From an uncultured Ruminococcus sp. (GTDB lineage: Bacteria > Bacillota > Clostridia > Oscillospirales > CAG-272), in contig CADCPG010000117.1 of assembly GCA_902803255.1 (NCBI GenBank), forward strand, positions 1 to 17,812: a stretch of 17,812 bases of DNA, written 5' to 3'. Below the pieces are notes generated by a model. The model did no database searches, had not been told where the DNA came from, and worked only from the letters and a program-made list of their open reading frames with translations. The translations under genes were made by a program, and so were the position numbers. Positions 8,640 to 16,479 of the stretch are shown piece by piece. The stretch's first letter is position 1. Every line of letters begins with the position of its first letter.

Positions 8640-10148
8640 TCAGATCTTGATATTGCCCGTCTTCAGGATGACGTCGTGCGAGCCGCCCTCGACGATAGAG
8701 GTGGCCGACACGAGGGTGATCCTCGATTTCTTCTGCAGGTCGGGTATGTTCGTCACACCGACGTTGCACATGGTGGATCTTACCTTGTACAGGCTCTTTG
8801 CCACGTTGTCATGCAGAGGACCGGCGTAACTGACGTAGGAATCGACGCCCTCCTCGAACGACAGGCCCTCCCCGGCACCGAGGTCGTAGCGCTGCCAGTT
8901 GCGCGCCCTGTTGGAGCCCTCGCCCCAGTACTCTTTGACGTACTGACCGTTTATGACGAGCTTGTTTGTCGGGGATTCGTCGAATCGGGCGAAATATCTT
9001 CCGAGCATGATGAAATCGGCGCCCATGGCAAGCGCGAGAGCCATGTGGTAGTCGTGCACGATGCCGCCGTCGGAGCATACCGGGATATAGATGCCGGTCT
9101 CCTCGAAGTACTCGTCCCTGGCCTTCGCGACCTCGATGAGAGCCGTCGCCTGACCTCTGCCGATGCCCTTTTGCTCTCTAGTGATGCAGATCGAGCCTCC
9201 ACCGATGCCGACCTTGACAAAATCGGCTCCGCATTCGGCGAGGAAACGGAAGCCCTCGCGGTCGACGACGTTTCCGGCTCCGACCTTTACGCTGTCGCCG
9301 TATTTTTCGCGGATGAAATCGAGCGTGAATTTCTGCCAGCAGGTGTAGCCCTCTGAGGCGTCGATGCACAGAACGTCGGCACCGGCATCGACGAGAGCGG
9401 GAACTCTTTCCCTGTAGTCGCGGGTGTTGATGCCAGCGCCCACCATAAAGCGTTTCCTGTCGTCGAGCAGTTCGAGCGGGTTCTCCTTGTGCTCGGCGTA
9501 GTCTTTTCTGAAGACGAAGTACAGAAGGCGTCCGCCGTTCTCCTCGTCGACGATCGGGAGCGAATTGAGCTTGTGCTCCCAGATTATGTCGTTCGCCGTC
9601 TTCAGCGTGGTGTTCGCCGGTGCGGTGACGAGTTTTTCAAGCGGAGTCATGAACTCGGAGACGCGAAGGTCGGTCGACATGCGCGACACGCGGTAGTCGC
9701 GTCCGGTGACTATCCCGAGCAGTTTGCCGTGAGCCGTGCCGTCGTCGGTGACGGCTACGGTGTTGTGTCCGTTCTTCTTGACGAGCGCCAGAACGTCGGC
9801 GAGCGTCGCGTCGGGCGTGAGGTTGGAGTCGCTCTCGATGAATCCGGCCTTGTAGCTCTTGACTCTGGCGACCATCGCGGCCTGGTCCTTTACCGGCTGC
9901 GAACCGTAAATGAATGAGATGCCGCCCTCCCTGGCCAGGGCGATGGCCATCCTGTCGTCGGATACCGACTGCATTATGGCCGATACCAGCGGGATGCTGA
10001 GCTCGATGTCGCTCTTTTCGCCTTTGCGGTATTTGACAAGAGGCGTCTTCAGCGAGACGTTGTCGGGGATACAGTCGGGAGACGTATAGCCGGGGATGAA
10101 AAGATATTCGGAAAAAGTGTGGGAAGGTTCGGGATAGATGTAAGCCAT
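8640..10148 (-). CDS. guaB: Inosine-5'-monophosphate dehydrogenase, Tritrichomonas-like type
   Basis: A 502-residue enzyme oxidising IMP to XMP with NAD+, the committed step to guanine nucleotides. It has a (beta/alpha)8 barrel with an inserted CBS pair (about 110-225). The catalytic loop is GIGGGSICITREQKGIGRGQ, with nucleophile C321; the mobile flap has the R420-Y421 dyad in NWQRYDLG. The usual bacterial loop reads GPGSICTTR, so this is another subfamily. From memory, the protozoan Tritrichomonas foetus IMPDH is near identical here and similar along its whole length, with C319 and R418-Y419, a constant offset of two. Residues K312 and E433 correspond to the T. foetus positions (310 and 431) linked to mycophenolic acid tolerance. 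A GGAG site precedes the ATG; the P-loop gene lies 28 bp upstream. Confidence 0.95.
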   Translation of the reverse strand: MAYIYPEPSHTFSEYLFIPGYTSPDCIPDNVSLKTPLVKYRKGEKSDIELSIPLVSAIMQSVSDDRMAIALAREGGISFIYGSQPVKDQAAMVARVKSYKAGFIESDSNLTPDATLADVLALVKKNGHNTVAVTDDGTAHGKLLGIVTGRDYRVSRMSTDLRVSEFMTPLEKLVTAPANTTLKTANDIIWEHKLNSLPIVDEENGGRLLYFVFRKDYAEHKENPLELLDDRKRFMVGAGINTRDYRERVPALVDAGADVLCIDASEGYTCWQKFTLDFIREKYGDSVKVGAGNVVDREGFRFLAECGADFVKVGIGGGSICITREQKGIGRGQATALIEVAKARDEYFEETGIYIPVCSDGGIVHDYHMALALAMGADFIMLGRYFARFDESPTNKLVINGQYVKEYWGEGSNRARNWQRYDLGAGEGLSFEEGVDSYVSYAGPLHDNVAKSLYKVRSTMCNVGVTNIPDLQKKSRITLVSATSIVEGGSHDVILKTGNIKI

Positions 10149-10176
10149 GATTCGCTCCTTTGCTTCTCTTCTGATG

Positions 10177-10587
10177 TCAGTTGACGAATTTCTTAAGGCC
10201 GTCGGTGAGATCTTCGACAGGCATCGACGACGTCATAACGACATTGATCTTGTATCTGTCGGCAAGCTCGTCAATATCGTTGACCATCCTCTCGAAGGTA
10301 TCGATGTTGTTGTCGCAGATGCGGAGCGCGGAATCGACGAAAAGATCCGAGATATCGTGGTTGCTGGCTATGAGACCTGCGAGAAAACCGTAGAGCTGTC
10401 TTGAGCCGAATACAAAATATTCGTCGACGTTGATCAGCCTGCAGTTGTAGTTGACGTCGTATCTGAGTTTGATGCCTTTCTCGACGCATACGACCGAGCC
10501 CTTGCTTTTCTCGACTGCGTCGTTGACCATGCTGATGAGCGCCTTGGTCTTTCCGGATCCTTTGATACCTACAATTAATTTTACCAT
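10177..10587 (-). CDS. Small P-loop NTPase-like protein of unknown function
   Basis: A 136-residue protein I do not recognise by name. It opens with a Walker A motif, GIKGSGKT (residues 7-14). A hydrophobic stretch ending in Asp (LFVDS, 82-86) could serve as Walker B, and VVMTSS (116-121) as a sensor strand. It is short for an ATPase and has no membrane segment. Counting four sequence lines inside it (10261-10500) gives 121 G/C of 240 bases, about 50%, against about 62% in a counted line of guaB. It lies in the same direction between pgi (66-bp gap) and guaB (28-bp gap), so it is co-transcribed with both. A nucleotide-binding regulatory or kinase-like role is possible but not shown. Confidence 0.8.
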   Translation of the reverse strand: MVKLIVGIKGSGKTKALISMVNDAVEKSKGSVVCVEKGIKLRYDVNYNCRLINVDEYFVFGSRQLYGFLAGLIASNHDISDLFVDSALRICDNNIDTFERMVNDIDELADRYKINVVMTSSMPVEDLTDGLKKFVN

Positions 10588-10653
10588 GTCTGTGAATTAC
10601 CTGCCTTTCGATTTATAGACCTGATTTGCTGACTGTGTTGCGGGTGTCCGGGT

Positions 10654-12000
10654 TCAGAGCCTCGACCGGAGTTTTCCGGTGAGGTCCTCGTATCCAGGTT
10701 TGCCGAGCAGAGCGAACATGTTCTTCTTGTAGGCCTCGACGCCCGGCTGGTCAAACGGGTTGACACCGAGAAGATATCCTGAGACCGCGCACGCGAGCTC
10801 GAAGAAATAGATCATATACCCGAGCGAGAGCTCCGACCTGTCGGCGAGCTTCAGCACGATACCCGGAACGCCGCCGTCCTCATGGGCGAGGAGAGTGCCC
10901 TTCATGGCGGTGCGGTTCACCTCGGTCAGCATCTTTCCCGAGAGGAAGTTGAGGCCGTCGATATTCGCCGGATCGTTCGGGATCTTTGCCCTGCTGTCGG
11001 GCTTGACGATTTCGAGGACCGTCTCGAAGAGGGTGCGCTGCCCGTCCTGGATATACTGGCCGAGAGAATGAAGGTCTGTCGTGAAATTCACCGAAGCCGG
11101 ATATAGCCCCTTACCGTCCTTGCCTTCGCTCTCACCGAACAGCTGCTTCCACCACTCGCTGAACATAAGTTCATAGGGTTCGTATCCGACAAATACCTCG
11201 ACCGATTTTCCCGAACGGAGGAGCAGATTGCGTACCGCCGCGTAATAATACGCCGGGTTGTTCATGAAGTCGCCGGGGTCGGTGTCGAGCTCGCGCATGG
11301 CGGCGCGCGCGCCGCGCATGAGCCTGTCGATGTCGATGCCGGAGACGGCTATGGGCAGCAGACCGACTGCCGAGAGGACCGAATAGCGGCCTCCGACGTC
11401 GTCGGGAACGACGAACGTCTCGTATCCCGCTTCGTCGGCGAATTTCTTGAGAGTCCCGCGCGCTCTGTCGGTAGTAACGAATATGTGTTCCTTCGCGCGG
11501 CGCTTGCCGTATTTTTTCTCGAGCAGCGCTCTGAAGCATCTGAAATCGACGGCAGTCTCGGTCGTCGTGCCCGATTTCGAGATGACGTTGATGCTGACGT
11601 CCTTATCCTTCCTCGAGCAGAGCTCCAGCAGTTCGTCGAGATCGCTGCCGCTGATGTTGCAGCCCGAGAAATAAATGGCGGGCGAACCGGAGTCGAGCTC
11701 GTTGTGTCTCGGCGATCTGAGAAATTCGATGACTGCCCGGGAGCCCAGATACGAACCTCCTATGCCAATGACGACAAAGATGTCGCAGTTCTTTCTTATC
11801 TTCTCCGCTGCGGCCTTTATCCTCGCAAACTCCTCTCTGTCGTAATCGCGCGGCAGCGTGAGCCAGCCGAGCATCGATGATCCCTTTCCCGTGCCGGCGC
11901 GGAGCGACTCCACAGCCTTCCTCACCTCCGGAGCGATGCCGGTAAAGTCTTTCTCACTTACGAACTTGCCGGTAAAACGGCCGTCGACCTCAATTCTCAT
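10654..12000 (-). CDS. pgi: Glucose-6-phosphate isomerase
   Basis: A 448-residue cytoplasmic enzyme interconverting glucose 6-phosphate and fructose 6-phosphate. Phosphate-binding SIS segment SKSGTTTET (141-149), signature GGRYS (203-207), catalytic Glu290 in FGESEGK, His311 and catalytic Lys425 in GVEAYKKNMF are all present. The length fits the shorter bacterial isomerase type found in Bacillota. I set the start at the ATG ending at 12000, which has AGAGGAG 5 nt upstream. An ATG six codons earlier would place this ribosome site inside the gene. It follows galM by 62 bp in the same direction, joining salvage of hexoses to glycolysis. Confidence 0.95.
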   Translation of the reverse strand: MRIEVDGRFTGKFVSEKDFTGIAPEVRKAVESLRAGTGKGSSMLGWLTLPRDYDREEFARIKAAAEKIRKNCDIFVVIGIGGSYLGSRAVIEFLRSPRHNELDSGSPAIYFSGCNISGSDLDELLELCSRKDKDVSINVISKSGTTTETAVDFRCFRALLEKKYGKRRAKEHIFVTTDRARGTLKKFADEAGYETFVVPDDVGGRYSVLSAVGLLPIAVSGIDIDRLMRGARAAMRELDTDPGDFMNNPAYYYAAVRNLLLRSGKSVEVFVGYEPYELMFSEWWKQLFGESEGKDGKGLYPASVNFTTDLHSLGQYIQDGQRTLFETVLEIVKPDSRAKIPNDPANIDGLNFLSGKMLTEVNRTAMKGTLLAHEDGGVPGIVLKLADRSELSLGYMIYFFELACAVSGYLLGVNPFDQPGVEAYKKNMFALLGKPGYEDLTGKLRSRL

Positions 12001-12062
12001 TTGATTCTCCTCTTTCATATGCGAATGATTTTATCCGTAAACGGTATTGCGTGCGAATGATG

Positions 12063-13133
12063 TCAGCCGGTAACAAAGGCGTAGAGAGTCCTGCTGCGGT
12101 ATGTCCTGCCGGGCTCCAGCACGATATCGGTGAATTCCCGCCGGTTTGCCGAATCGGGGAACGCCTCGGTCTCAAGGCAGAATCCTCCGCGGCGCTTCTC
12201 GGGACTGCCGTCGCGCATCCTGTAGCGTCTGCCTCCCAGGAAATTGCCGGAATAGATCTGCACTCCGGGGCGGTCGGTCGATACGTTCAGGGTCAGATCC
12301 CCCTCTGGGGATACGACGGAAATATGCCGTTTCATGCGGTGCGCCTTTGTATAGTCGCCGGGGAACACAAAGCAGTGGTCGAGGCCTCCGGCTGTCGCGA
12401 TATCGGGGTCGCCCGAGCGGAGCGCTGACGAGAAGCGGCGCGGTGTCCTGAAATCGAAAGCTGTCCCGGCGACCGGCTTCAGCTCTCCCGTTGGGATCAG
12501 CTCGCGGTCTGTGGGAAGATACCTGTCGGCATCGGTGCAAAGAATATGCTTTCCTATATGCCCTCCGCCGGCAAGGTTGAAATAAACGTGATTCGTCAGG
12601 TTGATGACGGTCCGGGCGTCCGACTCGGCCGTGTATGTGAGGAGGAGTCCGTTTCCGCACAGAGTATATTTCAGCGAATAGCGGAGCTCACCCGGGTAAC
12701 CCTCTTCACCGTCGGGAGATACCGCCGAGAAGGTCACCGACGGCTCTGCCGAATCGCGGATCCTCGCTTTGTATATCTTCTTGTCGAATCCGCGTTCTCC
12801 GCCGTGGAGCGAATTGTTACCGTCGTTCCGGAAGAGAGTGTATTCTTTTCCGTCGAGCGAAAACCTTCCGCCCGCGGTGCGGTTCCCCGTCCTTCCCACG
12901 AGAGCGCCGAGATATCCCGGGGCTTTCTCATAAACTCCGAGCGACGGATGCCCGAGCACCGCCGAACGCACGCTGCCGTCCGGCATCCTCACTTTGATGT
13001 CGAGTATCCTCGCTCCGTAGTCGCACAGCACCGCGGTGACGGAGCTGCCTTCCGACGAGAGCGTGTATTTGCTGACCTTTCTGCCCTTGTTGCCGTGCAA
13101 CAAGGCAATGCCGTAGAGTTCCTTTTCGATCAT
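12063..13133 (-). CDS. galM: Aldose 1-epimerase (galactose mutarotase)
   Basis: A 356-residue mutarotase of the GalM family, which interconverts alpha and beta anomers of galactose, glucose and related sugars, supplying the alpha form to C1 kinases. Motifs seen: NRTAGGRF (84-91), H110 in SLHGG, catalytic H182 in NLTNHVYFN, D252 in GLDHCFVF, and the catalytic base E321 in the CLETEAFPDSAN segment. No signal peptide, so it acts on intracellular sugar. The ribosome site before the ATG is weak (AGGTCGG). galE lies 63 bp upstream in the transcript and pgi 62 bp downstream, consistent with a role in the sugar pathway of this operon. Confidence 0.93.
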   Translation of the reverse strand: MIEKELYGIALLHGNKGRKVSKYTLSSEGSSVTAVLCDYGARILDIKVRMPDGSVRSAVLGHPSLGVYEKAPGYLGALVGRTGNRTAGGRFSLDGKEYTLFRNDGNNSLHGGERGFDKKIYKARIRDSAEPSVTFSAVSPDGEEGYPGELRYSLKYTLCGNGLLLTYTAESDARTVINLTNHVYFNLAGGGHIGKHILCTDADRYLPTDRELIPTGELKPVAGTAFDFRTPRRFSSALRSGDPDIATAGGLDHCFVFPGDYTKAHRMKRHISVVSPEGDLTLNVSTDRPGVQIYSGNFLGGRRYRMRDGSPEKRRGGFCLETEAFPDSANRREFTDIVLEPGRTYRSRTLYAFVTG

Positions 13134-13196
13134 CGTCCGACCTGCTCTCTTCTTTGACTTGTTCTTTCTCTTATTACTCTGCCGTGCCTTGACACG

Positions 13197-14216
13197 TCAT
13201 TCGTCGGGATATCCGTCCGGATTCATCGTCTGCCATCTGTCGGCGTCGCGGCACATCCGCTCAATGCCGAATTTGGCCTTCCATCCTAAGACGGAAGCCG
13301 CGAGAGATGGATCGGAATAGCTGACTGCGACGTCTCCGGGACGTCTGGGAGATATCCTGTACGGCACCTTCCTGCCCGTCGCCTTCTCGTACGCCTTGAC
13401 TATATCAAGTACAGAATAGCCTATACCGGTGCCGATATTGTAATATTGCGCACCTTCGGACCCGACGGCGTGCCGAAGTGCGCAGACATGCGCTATGGCA
13501 AGGTCGACCACATGTATGTAGTCACGGACTCCGGTGCCGTCGTGAGTGTCGTAATCGTTGCCGAAGACCGAAAGATACGGGAGTTTCCCTATCGAGACCT
13601 GCGAGATGTAAGGAAGCAGATTGTTCGGAATGCCGTTCGGGTCTTCTCCGATGAGGCCCGACTCGTGGGCACCGATCGGATTGAAGTAGCGGAGCATGAC
13701 GGCGGTCTTGAGCTCCCCGGCAGCGACCATGTCGGCAAGGATCCTCTCCTGCATCAGTTTTGTCTCGCCGTAGGGGTTGGACGTGGGGCCGGTCCTGAAG
13801 TCCTCCCTGATCGGGACCCTGTCGGAATTGCCGTATACCGTCGCGGACGATGAAAAGACCATGATACGCGTGCCCGCCCCGATCATCGCCTCGCAGAGGT
13901 TGAATGTGGCGCAGAGATTGTGGCTGTAATAGAGCAGCGGCCTTCTGACAGATTCTCCGACCGCCTTGAGCCCGGCGAAATGAATGACTGCGTCGATCCT
14001 GTTCTCTGCGAAGATCTTTTTCATCGCCTCTCTGTCCCTGACGTCGTTCTCGTAGAAGACAAAGTCTTTTCCGCAGATCTGCTTTACCCTGCGCAGAGCC
14101 GCGGGCTTGCTGTTTGAAAAATTGTCGACGACCACGGCTTCATATCCGCTCTTCAGCAGCTCGACCAGCGTGTGCGAGCCGATGAATCCGGCCCCGCCCG
14201 TAACAAGCACTCTCAT
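13197..14216 (-). CDS. galE: UDP-glucose 4-epimerase, predicted to accept N-acetylated sugars
   Basis: A 339-residue short-chain dehydrogenase-type epimerase interconverting UDP-Glc and UDP-Gal with bound NAD+. The Rossmann motif GGAGFIG is at 7-13 and the catalytic S124, Y149 and K153 have the same numbers as in E. coli GalE. The residue matching E. coli Tyr299 (human Cys307), which gates access of the N-acetyl group, is Ser299 here (GDVAVSYSDPS). A small residue there goes with activity on UDP-GlcNAc/UDP-GalNAc, which suits the N-acetylhexosamine kinase upstream. I use the ATG ending at 14216 because the protein then starts MRVLVTGG, as in the family; the frame is open for 26 further codons upstream, giving an unconserved Arg-rich extension. 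Confidence 0.95.
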   Translation of the reverse strand: MRVLVTGGAGFIGSHTLVELLKSGYEAVVVDNFSNSKPAALRRVKQICGKDFVFYENDVRDREAMKKIFAENRIDAVIHFAGLKAVGESVRRPLLYYSHNLCATFNLCEAMIGAGTRIMVFSSSATVYGNSDRVPIREDFRTGPTSNPYGETKLMQERILADMVAAGELKTAVMLRYFNPIGAHESGLIGEDPNGIPNNLLPYISQVSIGKLPYLSVFGNDYDTHDGTGVRDYIHVVDLAIAHVCALRHAVGSEGAQYYNIGTGIGYSVLDIVKAYEKATGRKVPYRISPRRPGDVAVSYSDPSLAASVLGWKAKFGIERMCRDADRWQTMNPDGYPDE

Positions 14217-14245
14217 GTCCTGTGGTTCCTCTCGGTATTTTTTGT

Positions 14246-14284
14246 TCCGGCGCGCCGCGCCGGACTCTGCCGGGACGGCCCGGC
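14246..14284. other. Twin GC-rich hairpins in the kinase-galE gap
   Basis: Two perfect stems lie side by side in the 74-bp gap. The first is TCCGGCGC (14246-14253) with GCGCCGGA (14257-14264) and a 3-nt loop. The second is GCCGGG (14269-14274) with CCCGGC (14279-14284) and a 4-nt loop. No U run follows on the minus strand, so they are more likely mRNA-stabilising or processing elements than terminators. Confidence 0.5.
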
Positions 14285-14290
14285 ACCGTG

Positions 14291-15427
14291 TCAATTCTTT
14301 TTCCTTATTATCTCATCGACAGCCGCGTTCATCAGGTCCATCTTCTTCTCCATATCGGCTACGATGGCGAACTGATTGCGCGCCCGCTCGAGGTTGTGCT
14401 CCGGATGCGAGATCCTGAAATAAACATCTCCGGCGAGATAGTCGCCGAGGAAGCGTATACCGGTCTCAAGCGTTATCACGAGCGCCCCCATGGGCAGGCA
14501 GCGCAGCTCGTTCTCGGTGAGCGAGCCCCCAAGGCCGTCGCAGAAGCCCTCGGTGAAGGCGCGGAACAGCCGCAGGTCGGTTCCGACCTTAGAAAGATCG
14601 GTCTCGTCCTCGGCTGCCGTCGATGCCCCGAATCTTATTGCGTCTCCGAAATCGAAGAGCACCGAACCCGGCATGACGGTGTCGAGATCGATGACGCATA
14701 CCGGCTTCAGCGTCTTTTTGTCGAGCAGGAGATTGTTGAGTTTGGTGTCGTTGTGAGTAACACGCAGCGGCAGTTCCCCGCGTGCGATCCTGTCGGTGAT
14801 AAAGGAGCAGACTTCCTTCCTCTTTTTCACAAAATCGATCTCCAGCGGTATCCCGGAGGCCCTGCCTGCGGTATCGGCGGCGAGGGCGGCCTCGAAGTCT
14901 GCATAGCGCGACGGAGTGTTGTGGAAGTTGGGAATGGTCTCGCACAGCGTCGAGGCGTCGAAGCCGGAGAGCATCATCTGGAAGTTTCCGAAGGCCCGGC
15001 CGACGTCGGCGAAGACTTCGGGAGACGAGGCGGACTGCAGGCTGACTACGTCGTCGATGAACTCGTATACGCGCCACGCGTGTCCTTCGGGGTCGGTATA
15101 GAACTTGTCCGCGTTGCCGTCCCTGTCCGGTCTGCACTTTATGAAGCGCAGCGTTCCGCGCGACGGATCGCCGCCCGCTTCGGCGATCTTTCCGCGCAGG
15201 TAGCCGGTCACGGCGAATATGTTGTCCATAAGGCCGCGCGGGTCCTTGAAGACAGCGGTGTTGATCTGCTGAAGAACGTATTTTCCTCCGTCGGAAGTCC
15301 CGACGAAGAAGGTCGAGTTTATATGTCCCGTCCTGTTCTCCGAGAAGGAGACGGGAGTCGCGGGCAGGTCGAAGCGCGAAAAGATCCTGCCTATCGCATC
15401 AGCCCTGTCTTTTGTCAGTTCTGTCAT
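14291..15427 (-). CDS. N-acetylhexosamine 1-kinase-like phosphotransferase (NahK/LnpB type)
   Basis: A 378-residue kinase with the aminoglycoside/choline kinase fold. Catalytic loop THNDTKLNN has D227, and the metal-binding DLD is at 247-249, followed by MPGSVLFDFGDAIRFGAS. From memory, Bifidobacterium longum NahK has nearly the same text here (VTHNDTKLNN, IDLDTIMPGSMLFDFGD, RFGAST) and matching segments elsewhere (GHINSTF near 34-40, YVLQQ near 50-54, ALAAD, PEHNL). That enzyme phosphorylates GlcNAc, GalNAc and some other hexoses at C1. A GGAG site precedes the ATG. Nucleotidyltransferase upstream and epimerase downstream are what a pathway to UDP-sugars needs. A kinase for another sugar at C1 is the main alternative. 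Confidence 0.85.
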   Translation of the reverse strand: MTELTKDRADAIGRIFSRFDLPATPVSFSENRTGHINSTFFVGTSDGGKYVLQQINTAVFKDPRGLMDNIFAVTGYLRGKIAEAGGDPSRGTLRFIKCRPDRDGNADKFYTDPEGHAWRVYEFIDDVVSLQSASSPEVFADVGRAFGNFQMMLSGFDASTLCETIPNFHNTPSRYADFEAALAADTAGRASGIPLEIDFVKKRKEVCSFITDRIARGELPLRVTHNDTKLNNLLLDKKTLKPVCVIDLDTVMPGSVLFDFGDAIRFGASTAAEDETDLSKVGTDLRLFRAFTEGFCDGLGGSLTENELRCLPMGALVITLETGIRFLGDYLAGDVYFRISHPEHNLERARNQFAIVADMEKKMDLMNAAVDEIIRKKN

Positions 15428-15451
15428 CTGAATCGCTCCTAAGCATGTCAG

Positions 15452-16366
15452 TCACGCCCAGAGGTCTTCGGGATATACCCCGGCTCTGACGAGGTCGCGG
15501 ATCTTTCCGCCGACATTCTCCCTGTCCTTCGCATATGTGACACCGAACCATTTTCCGGGAGTGTCGAGGACCTTGATCGAGGCAAGTCCGTCCGATACGG
15601 CCTCGCTCAGCGCGAAAGGCAGATAGTATTCCTCCTTCATCGGGTCCCTCATCCCTAGCAGGAACGACGAAAACCCGCGCCTGATCGAGTCGAGAATCCC
15701 GGGGGTGAGCCCGAAGAAGTTCATCGACGCTACCGAGCCTCCGGGCAGACGCCTTACCGAGTCACCGTTCTTTATGACGGCGTCCTGTCCGTCGGGCTCG
15801 ATGCCGGTGCATTCCTCTATGCCGGAGAGCGTCCCGTCGGAGGCCAGGGTGCATATGCCTCTCGACACTCCGCCGTTCTCGGTCAGCGTGTTGGAGAGCC
15901 GGTATCCGGCCATGCAAAGCTTTGCGGGAACCCCGTAAGGGTCCGCCCCGCTCATATATCCGGCGACGATCCGGTAGGATTCGGGCCCGTAGTAGTCGTC
16001 AGCGTTGATGGTGGCGAACGGACCGTCTATCTCTCCGGCTGCGGCCAGCAGTGCGTGCGCTGTGCCCCAGGGTTTTTTGCGGAAGGTCTCACCGTCTCCG
16101 GGAAGCGAAAAACCGTCAGGAAGATCGTTCAGATCCTGGAACGCGTATCTGACGTCGGCTTTGCCCTCGATCCGCTTTCCGACGCTCTCGCGGAACAGTT
16201 CAAGATTCTCCCTTTTGATGACGAAGATGATCTTTCGATACCCCGCTCTTATAGCGTCGTAACACGAATAATCGATTATAAATTCGCCGCGGGGACCTAT
16301 CGGATCGATCTGTTTTAAGCCTCCGTATCTCGATCCCATCCCCGCGGCAAGAATAACAAGCGTCAT
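15452..16366 (-). CDS. Sugar-phosphate nucleotidyltransferase family protein
   Basis: A 304-residue NTP-transferase (GT-A-like Rossmann fold). The nucleotide-binding signature LAAGMGSRYGGLKQ is at 6-19, PWGTAHALLAA (99-109) follows, and the metal-binding acidic site is INADDYYG (120-127). The likely reaction is NTP + sugar 1-phosphate to NDP-sugar. As the first gene of an operon whose next genes are a C1 HexNAc kinase and GalE, its substrate is probably HexNAc 1-phosphate or hexose 1-phosphate with UTP, though the sequence alone does not prove this. It lacks the features of GalT (no HxH motif), so it would replace that enzyme rather than be it. AAGGGG precedes the ATG; the kinase start is 24 bp downstream. 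Confidence 0.82.
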   Translation of the reverse strand: MTLVILAAGMGSRYGGLKQIDPIGPRGEFIIDYSCYDAIRAGYRKIIFVIKRENLELFRESVGKRIEGKADVRYAFQDLNDLPDGFSLPGDGETFRKKPWGTAHALLAAAGEIDGPFATINADDYYGPESYRIVAGYMSGADPYGVPAKLCMAGYRLSNTLTENGGVSRGICTLASDGTLSGIEECTGIEPDGQDAVIKNGDSVRRLPGGSVASMNFFGLTPGILDSIRRGFSSFLLGMRDPMKEEYYLPFALSEAVSDGLASIKVLDTPGKWFGVTYAKDRENVGGKIRDLVRAGVYPEDLWA

Positions 16367-16398
16367 GATAATACCCCTTGTACATGATATTCTCTATA

Positions 16399-16427
16399 AT
16401 TATAATACAAAAGCCAGAAAATGTACA
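16399..16427 (-). promoter_or_regulatory. Putative promoter of the leftward sugar-salvage operon
   Basis: Read on the minus strand, a perfect TATAAT -10 box (16399-16404) is preceded, after a 17-nt spacer, by TGTACA (16422-16427), a 4/6 match to TTGACA. It lies 33 bp before the nucleotidyltransferase start in an AT-rich stretch. The second copy of TGTACA occurs at 16379-16384; I cannot tell whether this pair is functional. Confidence 0.6.
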
Positions 16428-16479
16428 GTATTATTTTGCATACAGCCGAAAAAACAATTGCCGGGAACATATCTGCCTG

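Noticed and set aside
14217..14294. Extra 26-residue N terminus for galE
   Set aside because: It overlaps the kinase stop, is Arg-rich and lies ahead of the conserved MRVLVTGG beginning; the extension also spans the two hairpins.
14222..15442. 406-codon open frame on the plus strand opposite the hexosamine kinase and its flanks
   Set aside because: It is antisense to a kinase with intact catalytic motifs, has no recognisable domain, and arises from the strong third-position GC bias.
15452..16366. Calling the nucleotidyltransferase GlmU, GalU or GalT
   Set aside because: It lacks the GlmU left-handed helix repeats and the GalT HxH motif, and does not follow the GalU pattern; only the fold family is supported.
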